Assembly (NCBI RefSeq): GCF_001905385.1
Contig: NZ_LIPF01000007.1
Span: 551,731-615,730, forward strand
From: Streptomyces sp. CB02414
GTDB taxonomy: Bacteria > Actinomycetota > Actinomycetes > Streptomycetales > Streptomycetaceae
Length of the DNA: 64,000 nucleotides
Reading direction: 5' to 3'
The notes below the pieces were generated by a model. It did not search any database and had not been told where the DNA came from. It was given only the letters and a program-made list of their open reading frames with translations. Below are positions 7,948 through 15,860 of the stretch, in pieces (within the stretch, counting starts at the first letter, position 1; every line of letters begins with the position of its first letter). The position numbers and the translations under genes are program-made.

Positions 7948-9111
7948 GTGAGACGCAGCAGACTCAGGCTCCTCGGCCTGTCCACGCTCCTCGTGCTCGG
8001 CGGCCTCACCGCGACCGGCACACTGCCGGCCTCGGCGGCCGGCTCCCCCACCGCCCCCGACCGGGAACCGGCCGCCTCCGCCGGTCTCCTGGACGCCATG
8101 CAGCGGGACTTCGGTCTCACCCGGGCCGAGGCCGAGGACCGGCTCGTGGCCGAACGCCGCGCCACCGGCCTCGCTCCCGAGGCACGCCGGGCCGCCGGGG
8201 ACGCGTTCGGCGGCTCCTGGTTCGACGCCGGCCGCGGGCGGCTGACGGTGGCCCTCACCTCGGACGCGTCGCCCACGACGGTCCGGGCGGTGGCCGCCAC
8301 CGGTGCGCACGTGCGCACCGTCGAGCACAGCGCGCGGCAGCTCGACGCGGCCAAGGACCGCATCGACCGCCTCGACGCCCCCGCGGGCGTCAGCAGCTGG
8401 CACGTCGACCCGGCCGCCAACTCCGTGGTCGTGGACGTGGTCCGGGGCGAGCGGGCCGACAACGATGTCCGCCGCTTCGTGGACCGGGCCCGCGAGGCCG
8501 GGCCGGTCACGGTGCGCACGGTGGCCTCGGCACCGGCCACCTTCGCGGCCGGCACGGTCGGCGGAGACCCGTACTACACCGGGAACGTCCGCTGCTCCAT
8601 CGGCTTCTCGGTGCACGGCGGCTTCGTCACCGCCGGGCACTGCGGCGGTGTGGGAGGGGCGGTCCGCGGCTGGGACGGCTCGCACATCGGGACGTTCCAG
8701 GGCTCGTCCTTCCCGGGCAACGACTACGCCTGGGTCAGCGTGGGCAGCGGCTGGTGGACCGTGCCGGTGGTCCTCGGCTGGGGCACGGTCTCCGACCAGC
8801 TGGTGCGCGGTTCGAACGAGGCTCCCGTGGGCGCGTCGGTCTGCCGCTCCGGCTCCACCACTCACTGGCACTGCGGCACCGTGCTGGCCAAGAACGAGAC
8901 GGTCAACTACAGCCAGGGCGCGGTGCACCAGATGACGAAGACCAGCGTCTGCGCCGAGGGCGGCGACTCCGGCGGCTCCTTCATCAGCGGCGACCAGGCG
9001 CAGGGCGTCACCTCGGGCGGCTGGGGCAACTGCTCCAGCGGCGGGGAGACCTGGTTCCAGCCCGTCAACGAAATACTCAACCGCTACGGGCTGACCCTGC
9101 ACACCGCCTGA
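7948..9111 (+). CDS. Secreted streptogrisin-type serine protease (S1E), with propeptide
   Basis: A 387-residue preproprotease. The signal peptide runs to about residue 31 (LLGLSTLLVLGGLTATGTLPASAA). A propeptide follows, resembling the alpha-lytic protease pro-region (LDAMQRDFGLTRAEAEDRL ... FGGSWFDA). The mature chymotrypsin-like domain starts near GGDPYYTGNVRCSIGF. The catalytic triad is visible: His in TAGHC, Asp in NDYAWV and Ser in EGGDSGGS. Paired cysteines flank the His and Ser loops. There is no C-terminal chitin-binding domain. The GTG at 7948 follows GAAGGG; an upstream TTG at 7921 is in frame but gives a poorer signal peptide. Confidence 0.93.
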   Translation: MRRSRLRLLGLSTLLVLGGLTATGTLPASAAGSPTAPDREPAASAGLLDAMQRDFGLTRAEAEDRLVAERRATGLAPEARRAAGDAFGGSWFDAGRGRLTVALTSDASPTTVRAVAATGAHVRTVEHSARQLDAAKDRIDRLDAPAGVSSWHVDPAANSVVVDVVRGERADNDVRRFVDRAREAGPVTVRTVASAPATFAAGTVGGDPYYTGNVRCSIGFSVHGGFVTAGHCGGVGGAVRGWDGSHIGTFQGSSFPGNDYAWVSVGSGWWTVPVVLGWGTVSDQLVRGSNEAPVGASVCRSGSTTHWHCGTVLAKNETVNYSQGAVHQMTKTSVCAEGGDSGGSFISGDQAQGVTSGGWGNCSSGGETWFQPVNEILNRYGLTLHTA

Positions 9112-9179
9112 CCCCCTCGGGGGCGGCACCGCAGCTCCGCCGGGTGACCGGCGGGGCTGCCGGTGAGTCGGCGCGGGGC

Positions 9180-9623
9180 TCAGAAGCCCCCCGGCCCGGC
9201 GCCCCCGTCCGGTGCCTCGGGGCCGGTCGCCGTGGCCAGCCGGCGGTAGGCGGCCCGTGCGTGCGCCAGGCGGGCCAGCGCCGTGCCGACGAGGGCCGCG
9301 CCGAGCAGGCAGGCCAGCCAGAGCGCGTCCCGCCGCCCGGCCCACGTGAGGGTGCCGGCCGGCGGGATGGCGAAGCCGTTGAGCGACAGCCAGCACAGGA
9401 GGGCCGTGCCGGGAGCGGCTGTGAACCGGGCGCAGAGCCCGAGGAGCGCCGCCAGCAAGGAGAGCAGGGCCAGGGCGAGTCCCGGACGGCCGTACCCCAC
9501 GGTGCCGTTGATGAGCGCCACCAGGGCGAGGGCGCCGCCGAAGGCTCCCGCCCACACCAGCGGAGCAGCGACCGGCCGGGGGACGGGTCTGGGACCGCTG
9601 CCCAGAGGCACCCACTCGATCAT
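9180..9623 (-). CDS. Small integral membrane protein, four predicted helices
   Basis: A 147-residue protein of unknown function. Four hydrophobic stretches are evident: VWAGAFGGALALVALI, LALALLSLLAALLGLCA, a weaker one around TALLCWLSLNGFAI, and LWLACLLGAALVGTAL. A charged C-terminus rich in Ala/Arg/Gly follows. The ATG at 9623 has AAGGAG eight bases upstream; the longer frame upstream looks non-coding. The pattern recalls the four-helix DUF4118-type membrane module of sensor kinases, but no kinase or HAMP domain is attached. It is convergent with the protease and upstream of nothing obviously related. Confidence 0.7.
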   Translation of the reverse strand: MIEWVPLGSGPRPVPRPVAAPLVWAGAFGGALALVALINGTVGYGRPGLALALLSLLAALLGLCARFTAAPGTALLCWLSLNGFAIPPAGTLTWAGRRDALWLACLLGAALVGTALARLAHARAAYRRLATATGPEAPDGGAGPGGF

Positions 9624-9737
9624 GCTGACGGCTCCTTCCGGTCCCGGACGGCTCCGACCACGGCATCGGACACCGGCCCTGCGGGCAGATTGTCCCACCG
9701 GGACGCGGGGCGGTGTACCGGGCGCCGGGTGCCGGCC

Positions 9738-11030
9738 CTATCGGTCGGCTTCCGCGCGTGGTGCGGACGCGGCCGCCGCGGACACCGCCGGTTCACCCGC
9801 CTGCGCGTCCTCGCCGGACCGTTCGCCGTGCGGCCGGGCCGCCGTCCGCGCCCCGGGAAGCAGCCGGCCGGCGGACCGCAGCCAGCCGGCGAGCACGTGG
9901 GCCCGTCCCGCGACGATGGGGCCGAGCACGGCGAGGACGAGGACGTATCCGGCGATGAAGGGGGCGAGCCGCCCGTCGAGTCCGGCGCCCGCGGCCATAG
10001 CGGCGAGGATCAGCGCGAACTCCCCGCGGGCGACCAGGGTGGTGGCGATCTCGGCGGCGGGCTGGGCACCGTAGTCGTACACGCGGGCGACACACAGCCC
10101 GGCGACGACGTTCACGAGGACGGTCAGTGCGGCCGCCGCGGCGACCGGACCGGCGACGGAGGCGATGTCGCCGGGGTCGATGGCGAGCCCGAAGGCGAAG
10201 AAGAAGATGGCGGCGAAGGCGTCGCGCAGCGGGTGCACCAGTTCCCGGATGCGTGGCCCCGACGGGGTGCCGGCGAGGATGAGGCCGACCATGAAGGCGC
10301 CGATGGCGTCGGCGACGCCCAGGACCTCGGAGACACCGGCGACGAGCACCGCGGCGCCGAGGAAGCTGATGACGAGCAGTTCGTTGTCGCGGGTCGCGAT
10401 CAGGCGGCCCACCAGCCGGGTGCCGTAGCGGGCGGCGGCGGCCAGCACCAGCAGGAAGCCGAAGGCCTTGCCGGCCTGGAGGGCCATGTCCGCGACGCCG
10501 TGGGCGCCCGCGATGACCGGTTGCAGGGCCGCCAGGTACAGCGCGAGGAAGATGTCCTCGACCACGATGACGCCCAGGATCAGACGGGTCTCGGGGCGCC
10601 CGATCCGGCCGAGGTCGATGAGGATCTTGGTGACGATCGCGGACGAGGATATGCCGAGCACGCCGGCGAGCACCAGCGCCTCGCGCACGCCCCAGCCCAG
10701 GACGAACCCGAAGCCGAGCCCGGCACCGACGTTCAGCAGCAGATAGATGCCGCCCGCGGTCAGCAGCCGTTTGCCGCCGCTCCTGAGGTCGTCGAGGTGG
10801 AACTCCAGGCCCAGGTAGAAGAGCAGCAGCACCAGTCCGAGCGCGGAGAGCATCTCGAAGTCGTGCGCGTCCTCGACCAGGACGAAGCCCGGTGTGTGGG
10901 GGCCGAGCAGGATGCCGGCGAGCATGAACAGGGGAATCGTCGGAAGTCCGATCCGGCCGCCGAGGCGGGCGAGGAACGCGGCGGCCAGGAAGGCACCGCC
11001 CATGGCGAGCAGGGTGTCAGCGTGTCCCAC
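9738..11030 (-). CDS. CPA2-family cation/proton antiporter (KefB/NhaA-superfamily type)
   Basis: A 430-residue membrane protein with about 12 hydrophobic segments, of the monovalent cation:proton antiporter-2 family. Recognisable family segments are GLPTIPLFMLAGILLGP, LLFYLGLEFHLDDL, GISSSAIVTKILIDLGR, GVADAIGAFMVGLILAG and LVARGEFALILAAMA. It probably exchanges K+ or Na+ for protons in the cytoplasmic membrane. The last 60 residues are polar, Ala-rich and without membrane segments. No TrkA-C/KhtT regulatory subunit gene lies next to it, which is how many actinobacterial homologues are arranged. Confidence 0.9.
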   Translation of the reverse strand: MGHADTLLAMGGAFLAAAFLARLGGRIGLPTIPLFMLAGILLGPHTPGFVLVEDAHDFEMLSALGLVLLLFYLGLEFHLDDLRSGGKRLLTAGGIYLLLNVGAGLGFGFVLGWGVREALVLAGVLGISSSAIVTKILIDLGRIGRPETRLILGVIVVEDIFLALYLAALQPVIAGAHGVADMALQAGKAFGFLLVLAAAARYGTRLVGRLIATRDNELLVISFLGAAVLVAGVSEVLGVADAIGAFMVGLILAGTPSGPRIRELVHPLRDAFAAIFFFAFGLAIDPGDIASVAGPVAAAAALTVLVNVVAGLCVARVYDYGAQPAAEIATTLVARGEFALILAAMAAGAGLDGRLAPFIAGYVLVLAVLGPIVAGRAHVLAGWLRSAGRLLPGARTAARPHGERSGEDAQAGEPAVSAAAASAPRAEADR

Positions 11031-11829
11031 GGGTCACCGCCTTCGACCGTGCGGAGGGTCGGCAGGGCTTCACTTGACGGGGATGGATGCGGGTTCTCCT
11101 TCGTCTGTGACGCGTCGTCTGTCGTACCGCCGGACGTCGTCGGCCGGCACCGTGACACCACTCCTGGGCCGGACGGGCGCAGGCCGGCCGGGCCGCGACG
11201 CGTGCGGGCGGACGGGCGCCCGGACCCGGACCGTGCCCCACGGCCGTACGCACCGATGACCACCGGCCGCGCCGGCACTCGGGGTGCGGACGGCACACCC
11301 GGAACGGACCACGCGGCAACGCCCGCGAACGACGGGCGAGATGGGGGCCTTCTTCCCCGATGGGGCTTCCTTCCCCGATGGGGCTTCCTTCCCCCGCAAC
11401 CCTCCCCGGCCCCCGGACAGAGCCCCCGGGGCGCGGCATCGCCCAACGGTCGCACGCCGGGCCGGCGGGCGGCCATCGGGGACGGCACCCATAACCCGCC
11501 GCGGCCGACACCCATCGTGGGCGGCGGTACGCACTGCCCTGCGGCACGGGAGGGCGTGCCGCGGCCGACTCGGGGATCCCGGCCGCGGCACACCCTGCGG
11601 CCCCGGCGCGGGAGGACTGCGCGCCCGGGCACGACGTGCGACTGCCCCGGACGGAGACCCCGACACTGCACCAGGCGAGTGATCGTCACGGCCGTCAACC
11701 GCCATGAGGTCCGGAACCCTTTCGACTGACAGCCACCGCCCGGCGGGCTGTCACGTCCCCATTCCTTCGGCCGGTTCTCCATGATCGTGGGCGAATCCCC
11801 CGTCTCCCCTCCGGAAGGTTTGCCTTGCC
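11031..11829. other. Long intergenic region with no supported gene
   Basis: About 800 bases lie between the antiporter and terpene synthase starts, which are divergent. Open frames cover it on both strands, but their products are Arg/Pro/Gly-rich with no domain or signal. Third-position G/C bias is not consistently in any one frame. I see no gene. It contains a short tandem repeat at 11341-11395 and must hold both promoters. Its final 130 bases, before the terpene synthase start, are noticeably less G/C-rich. Confidence 0.5.
11341..11395. repeat. Three tandem copies of an 18-base repeat
   Basis: The units are ATGGGGGCCTTCTTCCCCG (11341-11359), ATGGGGCTTCCTTCCCCG (11360-11377) and ATGGGGCTTCCTTCCCCC (11378-11395). 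The junctions form CCCCGATGGGG palindromes. The region is non-coding, in the divergent gap between the antiporter and the terpene synthase. It may be slippage-derived or a regulatory array. Confidence 0.75.
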
Positions 11830-12912
11830 ATGACCTCCCCCGCCGCCCGCGTTTCCGGCGTGGAATTGCCGCCGGTCTTCTGCCCATTCGAGTCCGCCAT
11901 TCATCCCCGGGTCCGGCAGGTCGAGAAACAGGCCGTGAAATGGATCGACGACAGCGGAATGTGCGCCTCGGAGCGCGAGCGGGCCTGGGCGGTGGCGACG
12001 CACAGCACCGACTTCTTCGCCCGGTTCGCACCGGTCGCCGAGGAGGAGCGGCTGCTGGCGGCGGCCCTGTGGGTGTACTGGGGTTTCGCCTTCGACGACG
12101 CACGGTGCGACAGCGGTCCGCTCAGCAGCCGCCCGGCCCAGTTCAACGCGCTGGCCGGCCAGGTGCAGCGGGCCTGCGAGACGGATTCGGCCGTGGGCTC
12201 GGACCGCTTCGTCGGCGCCCTTCAGGACATCATGCGCCGCTTCCGCGGCTTCGCCCCGCCCACGCAGGTCAGCAGGTTCGCGCACGCCCACCGCGCCTGG
12301 CTGTCGGGGGTGGCCTGGCAGATCGGCAACCAGGCGGCCGGCCGCATGCCGGACCTGGACGACTTCCTGACGATGCGACTGCTGTCGTCGGGCGGCGAGC
12401 CCACCTTCGCCCTGCTGGAACTGGCCACCGGTGCGCAGGTCCCAGGTTCTGAGCTGCACCGCCCGGCCGTCCGCGCGCTCACCGAGATGGCCATCCTCGT
12501 GGCCGCCCTGGACAACGACGGGCACTCCCTGCGCAAGGAACTCGGCGGCGGGGAGGCCGACCAGAACGTCTACACGGTGCTGATGCACGAACTGTCCTGC
12601 CCGCTCGAGGACGCCGTACGGGCGGCCACCGGCCTGCGGGACCGCGTCCTGCTGCGCTTCATCGAGCTGCACGACCGGGTCCGGCCGACCGCCGGAGAGG
12701 ACCTGCGCACATATCTGGGCGGGCTCACGTACGGCATCCGCGGCAACAACGAGTGGGGGCTGCGGGTGCCGCGGTACATCCGCAGCGGGTACTGGCTGGA
12801 CGAAATGGACGACACGCTGCTGACCTGGGCCGACGAGCCGTCCGACACCCGCCCGGGGCCGGTGGAGGGCGCCCCGGCCATCGCCTGGTGGTGGGACGCG
12901 GACCTCTCCTGA
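11830..12912 (+). CDS. Class I terpene synthase
   Basis: A 360-residue bacterial class I terpene cyclase. The aspartate-rich metal motif is FAFDDARCD (D89, D90, D94). The NSE triad is NDGHSLRKE (N229, S233, E237), with a basic pyrophosphate-sensor candidate in TMRLLS upstream of it and an Arg-Tyr pair near the C-terminus (PRYIRS). The conserved FCPFESAIHP N-terminus is also present. The enzyme should ionise a prenyl diphosphate, most likely farnesyl diphosphate from its length. The product cannot be deduced, and it does not match the geosmin, methylisoborneol or pentalenene synthases I can recall. A start with GGAAGG upstream fits. It stands alone, convergent with the CAP gene; a prenyl diphosphate synthase lies 3 kb downstream. 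Confidence 0.88.
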   Translation: MTSPAARVSGVELPPVFCPFESAIHPRVRQVEKQAVKWIDDSGMCASERERAWAVATHSTDFFARFAPVAEEERLLAAALWVYWGFAFDDARCDSGPLSSRPAQFNALAGQVQRACETDSAVGSDRFVGALQDIMRRFRGFAPPTQVSRFAHAHRAWLSGVAWQIGNQAAGRMPDLDDFLTMRLLSSGGEPTFALLELATGAQVPGSELHRPAVRALTEMAILVAALDNDGHSLRKELGGGEADQNVYTVLMHELSCPLEDAVRAATGLRDRVLLRFIELHDRVRPTAGEDLRTYLGGLTYGIRGNNEWGLRVPRYIRSGYWLDEMDDTLLTWADEPSDTRPGPVEGAPAIAWWWDADLS

Positions 12913-12934
12913 CGCCCGGACGGGTGCGGTCGCC

Positions 12935-13537
12935 TCAGCGCGCCGAGGCCAGGTCGAGCGTCCACCAGGGCCCGCCGGAGCCCTTCGCCCGGCCGACACC
13001 GGCATGGGTGTAACGGCAGGTGAGGAGGATGTCGCGGTGCGGGGCGCTGCGCATCCAGACGGTCACGGCGGCCTCGGCGGTGTCCGACCCGGCGGCGACG
13101 TTCTCGCCGGCCGAGCCGACCCGGTACCCGGCGGCCCGCATCCGGTCGGCGGGGCTGCTGCCGTCGGTTCCCGTGTGGGTCAGCCGACGGGTGCGGGCCA
13201 TGGCGCTGCTGTGCTTCTGCGCGGCCCGGTCGAGCGCCCTGTGCAGCCGCACCGGGGAGCAGCCGGCCTGCTTCCGCTGCCGGTTGACGGCGTCGACCAT
13301 GCGCTCGTCCGCCGCGCCGGAACCGCCCTTGTGCGGGCGGGAGGCGGACGAGTCCGAGGCGGACTGGCCGGGCGCGGGCTGCCACCGGCCCGGTTCGGGC
13401 ACCGGCCACAGCGGCGCCCGGTAGGGGGTGGGCGGCGTCGGTGGGGGCGGTGGTCCGGCCCAGGCGGCTGTCTGGACCACGTGAAGTGCGGTGAGGACCG
13501 CGCAGAGGACGAGCGCCGGCCGCCGCATCCTGGTCAT
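12935..13537 (-). CDS. Secreted CAP-domain (SCP/PR-1-like) protein
   Basis: About 200 residues. The signal peptide MRRPALVLCAVLTALHVVQ ends near AAWA. A Pro-rich linker of about 50 residues follows, then a CAP/SCP domain. Its markers are ERMVDAVNRQRKQAGC, LDRAAQKHSSAMA, the His of RLTHTGTDG, GYRVGSAGENVAAG and a C-terminal RDILLTCRYTHAGVG segment. The function is extracellular and unknown. The ATG at 13537 was chosen because it gives a clean signal peptide and follows AAAGG; a longer in-frame start at 13597 exists. It is divergent from a small secreted protein gene, with an unusually A/T-rich stretch between them. Confidence 0.85.
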   Translation of the reverse strand: MTRMRRPALVLCAVLTALHVVQTAAWAGPPPPPTPPTPYRAPLWPVPEPGRWQPAPGQSASDSSASRPHKGGSGAADERMVDAVNRQRKQAGCSPVRLHRALDRAAQKHSSAMARTRRLTHTGTDGSSPADRMRAAGYRVGSAGENVAAGSDTAEAAVTVWMRSAPHRDILLTCRYTHAGVGRAKGSGGPWWTLDLASAR

Positions 13538-13689
13538 ATTCTTTATCGCCTTTCTTTTTCCAGCTGGTGTATCCGGCAACTTCATTCGAGGGAACACGGC
13601 CTTTTACGGCGACACGGTGAGACGGAACTGGCTAGCATTGCAACCGTTCACGCCCCCTCTCCTTTTTTGATTCCTTTCGGAGGTATTTC

Positions 13690-13932
13690 ATGTCGTTGAA
13701 GCTGCGCCGCGCCGCCGTGGTGTCGCTGGCCGCGCTGGCCCTGACGGCGGGCGGGGCCGTGTCGGCCGCCGGTGCCGCCGAGGCGTCGGCTCCGGCCGTC
13801 GCCTCGCTCGGCCCCGACGGCGGCGGCCACGGGTCCCGGGGCGGCCACGAGCCGCCGCTGCACTTCGGCCCGTTCGAGATCCCGAAGTTCGGCAGCGTCT
13901 CCGGCGGCTTCTCCTGGGGGCTTGCGCGCTAG
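13690..13932 (+). CDS. Small secreted Gly/His-rich protein
   Basis: An 80-residue precursor with a clear Sec signal (AAVVSLAALALTAGGAVSAAGA, cleavage near residue 30). The mature part of about 50 residues contains a GGGHGSRGGHEPPLHFGP stretch and ends GGFSWGLAR. There are no cysteines. The ATG at 13690 has a perfect GGAGG eight bases upstream. It is preceded by an A/T-rich promoter-like region (TAGCAT near 13634) and followed directly by a strong hairpin. I do not recognise the family. It could be a secreted structural or signalling peptide; nothing in the sequence decides this. Confidence 0.7.
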   Translation: MSLKLRRAAVVSLAALALTAGGAVSAAGAAEASAPAVASLGPDGGGHGSRGGHEPPLHFGPFEIPKFGSVSGGFSWGLAR

Positions 13933-13957
13933 CGCGGCCGGGCAGCGGCAACACCCG

Positions 13958-13987
13958 GATGAGGGCCGTCGGTCGACGGCCCTCATC
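13958..13987. terminator. Bidirectional hairpin terminator
   Basis: A perfect 13-base stem, GATGAGGGCCGTC paired with GACGGCCCTCATC, has a four-base loop GGTC. It lies between the small secreted protein gene and the convergent ABC permease, and its right arm overlaps the permease stop codon. It probably ends transcription from both sides. Confidence 0.85.
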
Positions 13988-14747
13988 GTCGTTTCAGCGT
14001 GGCGGCGCTGGCCACGAGCACCAGCACCACGCACACGAGGATCAGCACCGCGTCGCGGACGAACAGTCCGGTGACGCCCGTGTGCGTGGCGGCCTCGCCC
14101 GCGGCCTGCACGGCGTACGTCATCGGCATCGCCCGGGCCACGGCCGCCAGCGCGCCGTGCATCTCGTCGCGCGGCACGAACAGTCCGCAGACCAGGAACT
14201 GGGGCAGGACACCGGCCGGCAGGAACTGCACCGCCTGGAACTCGTTGCGGGCGAAGGCGCTCACCAGCAGTCCGAGGGCCAGACCCAGCAGGGCGCCGAG
14301 CATCGCGATGACCATCAGCAGGTAGGCGGGTCCCTTGATGTCCAGGCCCAGCGGGCCCACCGAGAGCAGCGTGGACAGCACGGCCTGGAGCAGCGCCAGG
14401 AACGCGAAGGCGAGGCTGTAGCCGAGGACGATGTCCAGCCGCCGGACCGGCATCGTCAGCAGGCGCTCCGCGGTGCCCGAGGTGCGCTCCCGCAGCGTCG
14501 ACACGGAGGCCACCAGGTACATCACGATGACCGGGAAGATGCCGAAGACCTGGGGTCCGACGCGTTCGAAGGTCTCCTCGGAGTCGTGGAACATCAGCTT
14601 GAGCAGCACCATGAGCATGCAGGGGATGCCCAGCAGGAGGGCGGTGCTGCCGCGGTCGCGCGAGATCTGCTGCAGCACCCGCACCGCGGTCGCGGTGATG
14701 ATGCCGGGCGAGAACGGCAGCCGGTCGGTCAGGTGAGTGACAGTCAT
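13983..14747 (-). CDS. ABC-2 type transporter permease
   Basis: A 254-residue membrane protein with six hydrophobic segments and the ABC-2 family pattern. A cytoplasmic N-terminus is followed by TALLLGIPCMLMVLLKLM, then the VSTLRERTSGTAERLLTMPV signature of drug/lipid exporters of the DrrB/NodJ group. ATG at 14747 overlaps the stop of the ATPase gene (ATGA), so the two are translationally coupled. Together they form a half-transporter pair that exports a hydrophobic substrate. The prenyl diphosphate synthase upstream on the same strand hints at an isoprenoid product. Confidence 0.9.
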   Translation of the reverse strand: MTVTHLTDRLPFSPGIITATAVRVLQQISRDRGSTALLLGIPCMLMVLLKLMFHDSEETFERVGPQVFGIFPVIVMYLVASVSTLRERTSGTAERLLTMPVRRLDIVLGYSLAFAFLALLQAVLSTLLSVGPLGLDIKGPAYLLMVIAMLGALLGLALGLLVSAFARNEFQAVQFLPAGVLPQFLVCGLFVPRDEMHGALAAVARAMPMTYAVQAAGEAATHTGVTGLFVRDAVLILVCVVLVLVASAATLKRR

Positions 14748-15700
14748 GTGAGGGAGTCCGCAGCGAAGAAGGTGCGCTCGGCGTCGGGCGCGCCGGGCTG
14801 GTCGAGCAGATGGGGCGACAGGCCGTCGACGGCGTCGTGCCGCCGGGCCGCCCGCGCCTCCGCCGCCGCCGCGGCGCGTACGAGGTGCAGGAACGCCTCC
14901 TCGACCTCGGCGCAGCCGGTGTGCTTCAGCAGGCTGTCCCGGTCGGCGCTGGCGAGGAGCCGGCCGGAGCGCATCAGGAGCAGCCGGTCGCAGCGGTCGG
15001 CCTCGTCCATCACGTGGCTGGACACCAGGAGTGTGGTGCCCTCCTCGGCCAGCCGCTGGAACACCAGCCACAGCTCCCGGCGCACCATCGGGTCGAGGCC
15101 GACGGTGGGCTCGTCCATCACGAGCAGGTCGGGCCGGTTCAGCAGAGCCACCGCGAGGGAGACCCGCGAGTACTGACCGCCCGACAGCCGGGCGACCGGC
15201 TGGTCCGCGTACGCCACCAGGTCCACCTCCTTCACGACGCGGACCACGGCGTCCTCCCGGCGCCAGCCGCGCATGCCGAGGGCGGCGGCGAAGTACCGCA
15301 GGTTCTCCAGCACCGTCAGGTCGGCGTACACGGACGGTGCCTGGGTGACGTAGCCGACGCGGGTGCGCAGCGGCCAGGCGCCCGCCGAGTGGCCGAGCAC
15401 CTGGACGTGCCCGGCGTTCGGCTGCTGTACGCCGACCACGCAGCGCAGCAGGGTGGTCTTGCCGCATCCGCTCGGGCCGAGCAGGCCGACGATGCGGCCG
15501 CGGGGAAGGGTGAAACTGACGTTGCGCAGCACCGGCCGGGTGCCCCGGGTCACGGTCAGCCCGTAGGCGGCCACGGCCGGGAGGTCGCCCGGGGGCGCTG
15601 CGCTGTGCTCGGTGGTCTGCACGGCTCCACTGTGTTTCGTCGGATCGGGGCCGCGGCGGACGGCCACGGCGCGGCCGGGGCGAGGGAACGGAGCGGTCAT
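14744..15700 (-). CDS. ABC transporter ATP-binding protein
   Basis: The ABC ATPase has Walker A GPSGCGKTT, signature LSGGQYSRVSLA, Walker B LLVMDEPT and the switch His in VSSHVMDEAD. It matches the CcmA/DrrA-type subfamily that partners ABC-2 permeases. The longest frame gives 318 residues; a GTG at 15622 would remove 26 N-terminal residues that lack family similarity and may be the true start. The C-terminal 60 residues beyond the domain are Ala/Arg-rich. It is coupled to the permease downstream and lies 160 bases after the polyprenyl synthase gene. Confidence 0.9.
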   Translation of the reverse strand: MTAPFPRPGRAVAVRRGPDPTKHSGAVQTTEHSAAPPGDLPAVAAYGLTVTRGTRPVLRNVSFTLPRGRIVGLLGPSGCGKTTLLRCVVGVQQPNAGHVQVLGHSAGAWPLRTRVGYVTQAPSVYADLTVLENLRYFAAALGMRGWRREDAVVRVVKEVDLVAYADQPVARLSGGQYSRVSLAVALLNRPDLLVMDEPTVGLDPMVRRELWLVFQRLAEEGTTLLVSSHVMDEADRCDRLLLMRSGRLLASADRDSLLKHTGCAEVEEAFLHLVRAAAAAEARAARRHDAVDGLSPHLLDQPGAPDAERTFFAADSLT

Positions 15701-15860
15701 CGCCAGGACAACGGTCCGTCCGGCCCGAGGTCACGCGCCGGTGGCGTCGTCGCTCCGGTCGGCTGGGCTGATTGGTGGAGGGAGGGCGAGTGAGTGCCAG
15801 CAGGGTCGCGGTGACCGCTGGAACGGTGCTGCGCGCGGTGGTCCGGCGTCGGTATCCGCG

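Noticed and set aside
11017..11705. Reverse frames in the antiporter-terpene synthase gap
   Set aside because: Low-complexity products, one containing the tandem repeat as GKEAPSGKEAPS; no start signal or homology pattern.
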